64,000 nt of DNA. Origin: Heliocidaris erythrogramma. Lineage: Eukaryota > Echinodermata > Echinoidea > Camarodonta > Echinometridae. The DNA lies in assembly GCA_025617745.1 (NCBI GenBank), contig CM046858.1, forward strand, positions 53,170,045 through 53,234,044, given 5' to 3'. Both the position numbers and the translations under genes were made by a program. Shown here piece after piece: positions 10,750 through 19,992 of the stretch (the first letter of the stretch is position 1; every line of letters starts with the position of its first letter). The notes beneath the pieces are model-generated. The model saw only the letters and a list, made by a program, of their open reading frames with translations. It was not told where the DNA came from and made no database searches.

Positions 10750-11045
10750 ATATGAAAAGAGTTTCTCCGGGGAGTTTCTCATCAAATAAATCTAACCAAC
10801 AAATGGTTAAACATTTAACCAACAATTTGTTTAAGTTTAATCAACACCATTTTAACCAATGTTGAGCAAAATACGATTAACCAACAAATGATTAAAACTT
10901 TTAATCGACCACAGGTTAAACTTTAATCAACAGGCCGTTGATTAAAGTTTTAACCTACAAATGTGTGGTTCACCTGGTAACCCTCGGTTGATTAAAATTT
11001 TAACCAACAAGATTAAAAATTTTAATCAACGTTCTAACAGTGTGG
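10750..11045. repeat. Array of degenerate TTGATTAAA / TTTAACCAACAA words in both orientations
   Basis: At least a dozen near-copies of ATTAACCAACAAATG, TTTTAATCAACA and their reverse complements are packed into 300 bp. One more pair (TTGTTGGTTAAAAG, TTGATTAAAATA) lies at about 10098-10133. The words alternate orientation, so the region could form many small hairpins. Such subterminal arrays are often transposase binding sites, but I see no direct proof. Confidence 0.55.
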
Positions 11046-11419
11046 TACTTTTTGTGCGGTGCGATAAACTAATTTACACGTAAAACCCTATAGAGATTTG
11101 ATCTGCAGAAATGAAAAGTTTCTGCTATCAATCAACTAGCTGGGGATAAATGTGACGTCACTTCGAATCCTCCACGCTAATTGGTTGGTGGCCAAAATGT
11201 TGTTTTGTCGTGCTGGGAAAATCGCTCGCTGAGCGATTTTCTGAAACGACTAAAAACCCCTAAAAACGTCGTGTACGACGTTTCGAAAGATGACGTGACA
11301 GTGTGCACGGTGCCATAGGGTTTGCATTAGAGCGATTTTTCAGAAAATCGTTCATATCGTGGTGTCGTGTCGTTTGTCGTTTGTCGTGTTCGGTGTGAAT
11401 CCGCCTTAAGACTGCCGCC

Positions 11420-13255
11420 AAGGGCCCGGTCAGGCCCAAGTCGGCCTTTTGATACCTTACCCCGAGTGCTTGTGGACAGTGTAGGCGGGCGGCTCCAGAG
11501 ATTCCTCCCAGTTTGGGAGGCAATCTCTGGCGACGCCTTCGTACTATCCGTCGTGCGCGACGGCTTTTACATAGATCTGATAAAGCCGATTCCAAACGGC
11601 GCCATCAGAATCCGCCCGCCTCCAATGTCAGCCCTTTTCCAGCAGCACATCTCCTCAGAGATCGCCACGCTGCTGGGAAAGGGCGCTGTAGAAAGGGCGA
11701 GAGATCATCCTCATCTCTGTCTCTCCCCAATTTTTGTCATTCCCAAGCGCTCGGGAAGTTTACGTATGATTCTAAACATGAAAAGAATCAACAGGTTTAT
11801 ACCTCCAGTGCATTTTCGCATGGAGACCTTGGCATCTATTCTGCCCTTGATCAAGCGGGACGACCTTGCGATCTCCCTCGATCTCAAAGACGCGTACTTT
11901 CACATTCCCATTCACTCTCTGTCGTGAAATTTGCTGGGATTCGCGTTCCAGAGTCCCTCCTGTTGGATCAGTTATGCCTTTTACTGCGACTAACGCAAGA
12001 CTTAGGCTTTCTGATAAACTGGGAAAAATCGGAATTATCTCCCACACGTACCCCGGTGTACTTGGGTGCGGAGATAGATATCCCGAATCAGCTTGCCCGC
12101 CCCAGTCGGGACAGAATTCGGACTATCACCATGACCGCACGGTCATTGCGAGTAGCCCGCAGGGTCAGAGCCAGACAATGGCTTCAATTCCTGGGCTATC
12201 TGGCCAGTCTAGTCGACGTCTTACCAGACTGCAGGCTGTTGATGAGGCCCTTTCAGAGGCACCTCCTCAAGTTTTACAGACCGGGCAAAGATTCTCCTTT
12301 GGGGTGGATTCCACTCCCAAGAGATATCAAGCTCCTTCTCGCCCCCTGGTCGAACAGTTCGTTTCTTGCCCAAGGCAAGCCTCTCTGTACACCTCTTCCG
12401 TTAGTTTCTCTGGCGACAGACGCCTCCCTTCTCGGTTGGGGTGGTCATTGCCGGGGCGAGATGATTTCAGGGGACTGGTCTCACTTGAGAGTTATGCCCC
12501 ATATCAATGTTTTGGAAATGATGGCGGTCAGCCTGTCTCTTCATCATTTCAGGCCCGGTCTTGTTGGTCGCACTGTACTCGTTCTTACGGACAATGTCAC
12601 AGTAGCTGCCTATATCAATCGCCAAGGCGGCACTCGGTCTTCCTCTCTGAACACCTTAGCTGCCCAGTTGTGGAGGTGGTGCCGGTCTATGAACATTATT
12701 CCGGTAGCCTCCTACATTCCCGGTCAGGAAAATCTGATCGCGGATTTTCTGTCGCGGGGCAAATGCCTCCCGTCAGAGTGGACTCTTCATCCGGAGGTGT
12801 TTGCTCTTCTCCAAGAGGTGTGGGGTCCTCTGGAGATCGATCTATTCGCCTCCACCCTCAATCACCGACTCCCGAGGTATTGCTCGCGGGTTCGGGATCA
12901 GGAGGCGTGGGCGATGGATGCCTTTTCCCTCCATTGGGGAGCTATCCGGGGGTACGCTTTTCCCCCCATTCCTCTGATCCCTCAGGTCTTGAGGAAGGTC
13001 AAGGAGGACAGGGCTTGGCTCTTGTTGATAGCCCCACATTGGCCAGCGAGACATTGGTTCCCAGACCTGCTGAGTCTCCTGGCCGGCCAGCCGTTTCCCC
13101 TTCCTCTCAGGGAGGATTTGATAATTCAACCCCTCTCGGGGATTGTTCATCAACGCCCAGCGGTCCTCCACTTGACTGCCTGGCCGTTGTTGGGGAAGAA
13201 GCCAGAACTCGGGGCTCTCCGAAAGGGCCTCCCAGTTTGTAATGAGAAGCTGTAG
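11420..13255 (+). pseudogene. DIRS B Pol (RT, RNase H, methyltransferase-like), RT catalytic core deleted
   Basis: It starts overlapping the end of Gag in the +1 frame. The first part (WEAISGDAFVLSVVRDGFYIDL, FVIPKRSGSLRMILNMKRIN, LKDAYFHIPIH) is clear RT. Near 11927-11975 about 150 nt are missing compared with C, removing LPFGLRPAP and the YLDD active site and shifting frame. Reading resumes at TQDLGFLINWEKSEL and continues open through RNase H (TDASLLGWGGH, INVLEMMAV, LTDNVTVAAYINRQGGT, YIPGQENLIADFLSRG) and the methyltransferase-like block (DLFAST, YCSRVRDQEAWAMDAFSLHW, APHWPARHWFPDL). It cannot make active RT. Confidence 0.82.
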
Positions 13256-14205
13256 AGACTCCACTAGAGATCTCTACAACTCTCGTCTAGGGGCCTTCTT
13301 TTCTTGGTGCGAGAATCAGGGTGTCTCGCCACGTGAAGCCCCTATTGGTGTTATTGCCGATTTTTTGATCTCCCTTTTCGATAAGGGTAGATCGATTTCA
13401 ACCATACGTGGCTATCGTTCGGCTATTGCTGCCGTCCACGTTGGTTTTGCTGATGGTTCGGGAGTCTCCAACTCCCCTCTTTTGGCTAGGTTGACTCGCT
13501 CCTTCTTCTTGCAGCGTCCATCAACTCGTAGCCTGACTCCTTCTTGGAGTCTACCCAAGGTCCTTGACGTGCTTGCGAAGCCACCTTTTGAACCTTTGGG
13601 TAAAGCGTCCTTTCACCATTTAACGGATAAGACGCTATTTTTAGTCGCTATTGCTTCGGCACAGAGGACGAGTACTCTTCATGCTCTGTGTATAACACCG
13701 GGTCACATCCGTTGGGAAAACCATGGTGTGCGACTTATACCCAAGCCCTCCTTTATTGCCAAAAATCAGACTGCTTCCTCTGGACCAGTTGAGATTTTTC
13801 TTAGACCGCTTTCGGACCATTCCTCAGTGCAGGAGGATAAGGTCTGGTGTCCGGTGAGGGCCTTGAAATGGTATTTAGATAGGACTAAGACTCTTCGTAA
13901 GAGTGATCAGCTTTTTGTCATCACCCGAGAGCCCTTTTCCCCCGCTTCCAGAGAATCCATTTCTAGATGGATAGTCGAAGCGATCCAGGCAGCTGGGCCG
14001 GAGGCCCTATTGAGTGATGAGAAGCCCTGTGCTCACGATACCAGGGGCATCAGTGCCTCTTGGGCTCTTTTCCAAGGGGTGCCCCTAGTGGACATTATGA
14101 GGGCAGCCTACTGGCGCTCCTCCACGTCCTTCACATCTTTTTCTTTAAAAGGTGTGAAGAGTCTTTTTCTAACAAGACGTTGCAAGCTGCAACGTCATCC
14201 TTGTA
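13242..14205 (+). pseudogene. DIRS B tyrosine recombinase, nucleophile region destroyed
   Basis: Aligns along its length with the recombinase of A. It keeps the Arg (QRTSTLHAL), the HDTR box (AHDTRGIS) and AAYWRS. Next, where A has SCYLRD, this copy reads SFSLKG and a one-base shift changes frame, so the catalytic Tyr is gone. In the other frame the usual tail (NKTLQAATSSL plus stop) is recognisable and ends with TAG at the edge of the next insertion. The ORF continuing to 14288 is read-through into that insertion. Confidence 0.8.
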
Positions 14206-14489
14206 GACCGCCGGGTGAACAATCAAAAATGCTTTTGTTTTTGTGTTTTGCGACCCATCCCTGGCATCTACTTGAAAATCTCCTTTAGTGTGTAGAAAAA
14301 TATACTGAAGATGATGGTACAACTCGTCAGTCAGAAAAAGTGCACACAGATTGATAATTTCCATATTAATTTTTGATAAATATGACAAATGCCCTCTTGA
14401 GTCCAACCTTAGACAGCTGTGTGTTATCCTATGGGAAATCTTGGATTTTTGCAACTTGTGCATTCGAATATCAATTTAAGTGAATGTAA

Positions 14490-15240
14490 TTGATGTTTCT
14501 TTACTCTTCTCTCTTTCCCCATCCCCCTCTTTCCTTATCCCCTTTCTCCTCTTTCCTTATCCCCTTTCTAACTCTTCACTCTTCTCTCTTTCCCTATCCC
14601 CCTCTTTTCCTCTTTCCTTATCCCCTTTCTAACTCTTCACTCTTCTCTCTTTCCCCATCCCACTCGCTCTCTTTCCTTATCCCCTCTCTAACTCGTCACT
14701 TTTCTCTTTCCCCACCCACTCTCTTTCCTTATCCTCTATCTAACTCTTCTCTCTTTCCTTATCCCCCCTCTAACTATTCTCTCTTTCCCAATCTCTATTT
14801 CCTTATCCCCTCTGTAACTCTTCATCCTTCTCTCTCTCTCACCCCCCCCCGCACCCCTGTCTTTCCTTATCCCCTCTCTAACTCTTCACTCTTTCCCCAT
14901 CCTCCTCTTTCCTTATCCTCTCTCTAACTCTTCTCTCTTTCCTTATCCCCTCTCTAACTCTTCTCTCTTTCCCCATCTCTATTTCCTTATCCCCTCTGTA
15001 ACTCTTCATCCTTCTCTCTCTCTAACCCCCCCCCCCCCTCTGTCTTTCCTTATCCCCTCTCTAACTCTTCACTCTTTCCCCATCCTCCTCTTTCCTTATC
15101 CCCTCTTTAACTCTTCACCCTTCTCTCTTTCCCCATCCCCCTCTCTCTCTTTCCTTATCCCCTCTCTAACTCTTCACCCTTCTCGCTTTCCTCACTTCTT
15201 CTCTTTCCGCACCCCCCCCCCCCCTCTCTCCTTTACATCG
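14490..15240 (+). repeat. Pyrimidine-only minisatellite
   Basis: Tandem array of units such as CTTTCCTTATCCCCTCTCT AACTCTTCACTCTTCTCTC plus CCCCATC, with unit length varying from about 25 to 60 bp. For 750 bp the plus strand is almost wholly C and T, so triplex (H-DNA) formation is possible. The open frame across it is a repeat artefact. Confidence 0.85.
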
Positions 15241-16600
15241 CTCTCCCTCTTTTTATGCCATTCCCTGAAATATACTTTATTTCTGCATCTCGTTGATCTT
15301 ACAATAGAATAAATCACAATTTAAAAATACATTTTGTAAAGCATGTATGACCAAGTATAATCTGGATTCACATCAAACATAAATACATGTATGACATATT
15401 ATTTTCTATTTTTTCAACAACAAAAAACTGTCAATGAAAGGTATGATTGACTATACTGCTTTTTGTATTGATGTAAAGCATGAAGCATCATCAATAATAC
15501 AAATCATTGTCAATCCGTATCAAAATATTTTCATAATCAAATGTTCTTTCAACAAAAGCTCAAAAATCGTTACCATGCATCAGGATTTAGTTTGGTCTAG
15601 TAAAATGACAAAGTTTGCACATATCTTTATGAAATCGAATAAAGAATATACTCATGATCTTTCAAATACCCTGCAGGTACATGTACATGTATGCTTATGT
15701 CCAAATAGTACAAATACCATTTCATAATAGTTCACTGCTTCATCTAACCTGCATAAACTGCCAAAATATAAATTTGAAAGTCCTGTTTTAACAAAGAACT
15801 TCCAAACAAAGCTTCACACATCTACATGTAGTGTGACATATAAATGGGTTATATATTTCCAAGTGAAAGAGTTGTCCAAATCTACAATATTCATTTCATA
15901 TCACGGCTAAAATGAACTGAGCGATTCCACTGATTTGTAGATATGTACTGGAAAATAATTTGCATCGAAATACAATTGACAAAGTATAAACATATGAAAT
16001 ATAAGACTTGATATTGATGGTAACAGTTCTACTTGATCATGAAAGATAGATTTCAACATACATTTGTTAATTATTTCAGTTTGATACGTAATATGCACAG
16101 GTTCTGAATCAGCGAAAAAAATACATACAAAATCTCCAAAAGAGCTATGGTAAAGTGAAAAAGAGCTCTGGTTAAAAAAAAGAAAAAAAGACACCAATAA
16201 AAACAATAAAAAATGGCACTGAGAAAAGCACACTTTTACAACAAATCCACACAAAAAAATCCTGTGAACAAAAAAGGACTTTTTACACTGTTCTGAATAC
16301 ATGCGTTTTGGAATAAGTTGATAATTCTATTGCTACATGTAGCATTATTATTTAAATTTAGAGCCAGGAGCAATGATTTTAGGTTACTGGGCAATATTGG
16401 ATCTTTATTTGATTCATGATCAACTTATAAAAAAAAAAGTGATCTTACCATAGGATCTATCAAAAATTCTCTGGTACATAGATATAATAAACTAACACCC
16501 AATTGCATGCAAACCCACTATCACTGAAAAGGAAGGGTGCATCAGAAAAATTCTAATTTAGAGAAGGTAGAGTTATTCTGTGAATACTGTGAATGCAAGT
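15241..16600. other. A+T-rich non-coding stretch within the 4.1-kb insertion
   Basis: No gene, RNA or clear repeat unit seen. The reading frames are short and of biased composition. TACATGTACATGTATG occurs at 15677-15692. Confidence 0.4.
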
Positions 16601-16603
16601 AAC

Positions 16604-17988
16604 TTAGACGGATTCAAGCTGATCAAAATCTTCATCATCGTCATCATCACTGCTCTCAACAACTACAGAATTTTTGCAGGCAACACACTTGCATAGATCT
16701 GTGCATGGAATATTGTGTTGCCTGCAGGAGCAACGACTTTTTTGCAGCTCGACACAACTTGTCCCGGACTTGCAAAAGGACTCGCTCATCTTTTCGAAGT
16801 TCGGCAGCTGCTACCAAGTTTCCTCCCCTTTCAGTTTCGCATCTGACGAGATGTTCAATCCTCCTCTTTCCTGTACTACGCTCTGTAGTATACTCGACTG
16901 GTAAAACGTGTTTGCGTCCAGGAATCGCAGCAGTCGGGGTACCCATATCTGATCGTAGGAGACGTGCTGGAGGAGGGAGGAATACTGCATCCTGAGAGGT
17001 GCCTGGATCTTCCAGCTCTGAAGTACAAGTACGTTGCTCATCTACAGGAAAGGAACAAAGCAAATATGCATTTAGACACTAGTAATACTTTCCATTCATG
17101 CAGTACAAAGCCGTCAAAGGCGATTACTCTGCAAGACTTCCATTTGTTTTCTCTTTATAATTATTGTCTAAATCTGGTTCAACTGCTCTCATACCATCAG
17201 ACTAGTCGGACTAAACTGTTTCATAACCATGACAAAACTCGGACAAAGTTTGACACGTACATGACGTAGACAATATAGGTCTAACGTTACACCCACTTGG
17301 AGTGCGATGAAAACCTGCTCTTTACTTTAGTCAGGTTAGACTAGTAAAATTAAGAGTAGGCCTAGACCTATTCAATAATAAATGAACTAGGCCTAGTATG
17401 TTGAGCTCAACTGTCAATGACAATGACTTCTTCCTTTTCTTCTTCTTCGTCCGCTATTTTCAGAGATCTGTCTGACAGTCATAGACAAGTGACATCGTGT
17501 CATCATGGTACCGTCATGTCTTGTCAATCATGCAAATCAAACTCAAGTCAAGACAAAGAAAAACTTAAAAAGTCAAACTTTTTGGTTTCTAATTTTCTAG
17601 AACAAGAAGTACTTTTATTAGACTTTAGTATAGTAGTTTTACTTTATTATTTGACTTGGCCTTGGTTGATACATTCATATAATTTGGAATAACGTTACCT
17701 CTTTCTTGTCCTTGAGCTTGTTATAGTTGAAGCACTTCCCTGGCCCTCTCCTCTGCCGACGGACGTGGACTGCTGCTCAAAAACTGAATCCGTTTCCTTG
17801 TCGAATACGAAGTTGACCGCATTGGCAGCAATTTTGTTTTCCAGTTCATACCCAAAATTGACACCCTTCCACAGATCTGCACAGTCTCTGAACTTTCTAA
17901 AACTCCTCTCACTGAAAGAAATAACCTTACTCATTGTGTGTCGAAACAACATGCATAGAGCAAAAACTTGTATTTTCTTCTGAATCAT
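16604..17988 (-). pseudogene. Two-exon gene relic with a CXC-like cysteine cluster
   Basis: I do not recognise the family. On the minus strand exon 1 encodes MSKVISFSERSFRKFRDCADLWKG..FDKETDSVFEQQ and ends with a fair donor (AAGAG|GTAACG, about 17696). A T-rich acceptor (TTTCCTGTAG) at about 17047 opens exon 2 (EQRTCTSELEDPGTSQ..GRKHVLPVEYTTERSTGKRRIEHLV..). After ELRKDE the frame shifts into a second open frame with SRCSCRQHNIPCTDLCKCVACKN, then an acidic Asp/Glu tail and a stop at 16604. The Cys spacing (CxC..C..CxCxxC) resembles CXC/tesmin-like zinc clusters. Direct joining of the exons gives the wrong phase, so either an exon is missed or the gene is dead. It is probably cargo or a decayed component of the insertion. 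Confidence 0.45.
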
Positions 17989-18394
17989 CAGCAGAAGTAT
18001 CAGTCGCGGACGACATGTTTACTGGAACTTGGAAGCACAATAGGCCTATCTACGCTATAGCGCGCGCTAGTGTTATGTACACAACACTGCGTGTGATTGG
18101 CTGAAAAGCATGAAGCGCTGTAAACGTTTCTTGATACATGCTCAGTGATTGGACAATTTTCGTTAACAAAAATCAACATTTTTGACCACTTTTTTCCGTT
18201 TTTTGAGCTTGTGTGCATTTCTGATGATTGACGAGTTTTGAATATATTATCTAAATATATTTTTCAATAAACTCCTCTACTTAGTAGATGTGGAGGTTCG
18301 GTCACAAAACCGACGAATTCTAGGGGTCGCCCGGCGGTCTATTGGGTTCCTGTTGATCTTCCTCTTGGGACATGCCCCCCATTTGAATCTGTGC

Positions 18395-18745
18395 TGGTCT
18401 AGCAAATAGGTAGGTACATTGATTTATTGTAGTAAATCAGTAAAATCAGAATTGATTTTATTATTTGCTAGATAAATCTATGTACCTACCTATGTCCCAC
18501 CCTCCTACCCCTCTCCTTGCCTAGCAACATGTCAAAGTTTGTCTCAGGCTGCTCGTAAAGAGGAGGATTGTGTGCGCGCGTCATGCGTACGTGCACAGAG
18601 GAAGGCGTAATCCTAGGGGGGGGGGGGTATATGCACTGTCGTGACTTTAATTACTCGAATGGCTTGCGTAGTCTAGTCGGAAGACTAGCAAATAGGTAGG
18701 TACATAGATTTATCTAGCAAATAATAAAATCAATTCTGATTTTAC
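18395..18745 (+). repeat. DIRS B right terminal repeat and internal complementary region
   Basis: The right terminal repeat (AATAGGTAGGTACATTGATT through TGTACCTACCTAT, 18405-18493) is followed by about 245 bases that are the reverse complement of the B left end. These include GGATTGTGTGCGCGCG, GGCGTAATCCTAGG, GTCGTGACTTTAATTACTCG and GTAGTCTAGTCGGAAGACTAGC. A 10-nt poly-G run replaces the CCCCCCC run of the left end. Confidence 0.8.
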
Positions 18746-18770
18746 TGTTCCATAACGTTAATCAGTTGAA

Positions 18771-19992
18771 GATTTACTGCAATAAATCATATATACCTAC
18801 CTATTATGCCAGTAGTCTTGACTACGGGACCCCTTCGAGAATTTAACACAAATGAGTCACAATATTGTGCGCACCCCCCGTAATCCTATTGTCCCCTTCG
18901 CCACTCACGCGCGTCAACACGCCACGGCCATCTTCCTCTTTCTTGCTCGCCCCCGACGAGTTAGGATGTCAAGTCACAGCGCTCCTGAAATCAGGCCTTT
19001 TTAGTATCTTTTAGGCGCGCTTTTTCGCATCTTTAAAGCACTTTTAGGTACCTCTATTCTCTTAGATTATAGTACTTTTGTGTTTTAGTAGTCACTCTTG
19101 CCGATTGCAAGGGATTTTTGATTCCTTTTCTTGGCATTTTTTTTTTCGCTTTCACGGTCAGCCCCACGTAGATATATCTGTGTGTTTGCGGGTGTTTCCG
19201 TTTGTCATCGAGCCTTTGGGTTCGGTGTTTGTTCTTACGGTTTTTGGCTGTGAAAATTTTTTGTGTGCGTATCTCCCAAATAAACTTTAGTTTTATTACC
19301 TGCATTCAGTTAAAGTATTTCATATTTGAAAAGTATACTTTATTGTCTGTTTTATTGCAGTGTTAGGAATTCGGAAGAAGAAGCAGTTAGGTCGCGGAGA
19401 CCTGCTTCTTCCGAACTGCGGTACATGGGGGAGGGAGGAGGGCTACGGGTAAGTTGCCTAGTGGTGTTTCCCTGCAGAGTTTGCCAGTCTCGGAGCTTGC
19501 GGCTTCGGGGCGGGTGGCGTTAACTGAATCTGGAATGTCAACTCCGAGGCCCGTGGCTTTGGGTGGGTGGCGTCAGATTCTAGTGGTTTGGATATCTCGA
19601 ATCCAATCCCCCGGTCGTCAAGACCAGAAGGGGGGGGGCGGTTGTTTCCCGCACGGTAGCGTTCACTCGCTTAAATCCGTTAGGGGAGACGCGTCCCACT
19701 ACTGCAGGGCAGCCCACGGGCTTAGTCCATGTTGGTCTGGGTTCACAAACCCTAGCCCCCGGCCGATGCCATATGGGGGAACGAGTACTTCCCGGGCTGT
19801 CTACATTGCCAGCTGATGGGAATGCTCGAGCTAACAATTATGGACGCTCTTCGGAGCAACAGGTGTTTTCACCTGAGTGCGTGACTACTAGTGCTCTCCT
19901 ATTGCCGCTCTCTAGCGGTTCAATAGCGGGTTCACACGCCTTTAGTAGTCAACGGGCACATACCGAGTCATCTCGGTCTGCCCCCGCACTGG
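18771..19992 (+). other. DIRS C leader and disrupted Gag N-terminus
   Basis: The left terminal repeat is followed by sequence complementary to A's internal complementary region (GTCTTGACTACGGGACCCC, GCGCACCCCCCGTAATCC). At about 19350-19363 a T-rich tract ends in TTATTGCAG. Directly after it comes the segment encoding RNSEEEAVRSRRPASSELRYM, the counterpart of the B Gag start, but without an ATG in place. The following 600 bp encode parts of Gag in shifting frames. Confidence 0.5.

Larger units (their letters stand above)
5331..11406. mobile_element. Large Harbinger-like TIR insertion inside DIRS B Gag (TAA target duplication)
   Basis: The ends are inverted repeats beginning AGGCGGATTCACACCGAACA at 5331 and its complement ending at 11406, extending into related CGACA/CGTTTGTCG-rich subterminal sequence. 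TAA is duplicated at 5328-5330 and 11407-11409. Taking out the element plus one TAA restores the Gag reading frame, so the boundaries are exact. A 3-bp TWA target is characteristic of PIF/Harbinger. No transposase or Myb-like protein is recognisable in the 6,076 bp. The inside is a patchwork of foldbacks, minisatellites, a MITE and a LINE scrap, so this is a non-autonomous element that grew by later insertions. Confidence 0.8.
14206..18339. mobile_element. 4.1-kb TIR insertion with TA target duplication, carrying a broken gene
   Basis: TIRs GACCGCCGGGTGA (14206) and its complement (ending 18339) are flanked by TA at 14204-14205 and 18340-18341. The DIRS 3' untranslated sequence resumes at 18342 exactly where comparison with A predicts. 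A TA target fits the Tc1/mariner-like group, but the short GC-rich TIR is not family-specific. Inside are a pyrimidine minisatellite (14490-15235), A+T-rich non-coding DNA (15240-16600) and a two-exon minus-strand gene relic. No DDE transposase is recognisable. Confidence 0.65.
2551..18745 (+). mobile_element. DIRS-like retrotransposon B, end to end, with two nested insertions
   Basis: Complete DIRS element with left end, Gag, RT/RNase H/methyltransferase-like region, recombinase, right terminal repeat and internal complementary region. The last 240 bases (about 18500-18742) are the reverse complement of the first 180 or so (TTTGCTAGTCTTCCGACTACG, then GTCACGACAGTGCATATACC), which fixes both ends. 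Total span is 16.2 kb. Removing the insertions at 5331-11406 and 14206-18339 leaves about 6.0 kb, a normal DIRS size. It belongs to a different subfamily from A and C, with different complementary-region sequence. RT and recombinase are both crippled. Confidence 0.85.

Noticed and set aside
11866..13242. Long second open frame across DIRS B Pol
   Set aside because: Ser-rich low-complexity shadow of the true Pol frame; the RNase H motifs lie in the overlapping frame. The same shadow occurs in C (22281-23225 region).
14490..14927. Ser/Leu/Pro-rich open frame in the pyrimidine tract
   Set aside because: A pure C/T tract cannot contain stop codons on that strand, so the frame is a composition artefact.
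16656..17063. Taking the C-terminus of this frame (after ELRKDE) as the real protein end
   Set aside because: The other frame shows the cysteine cluster and acidic tail ending at 16604, which looks more protein-like; a frameshift is the simpler reading.
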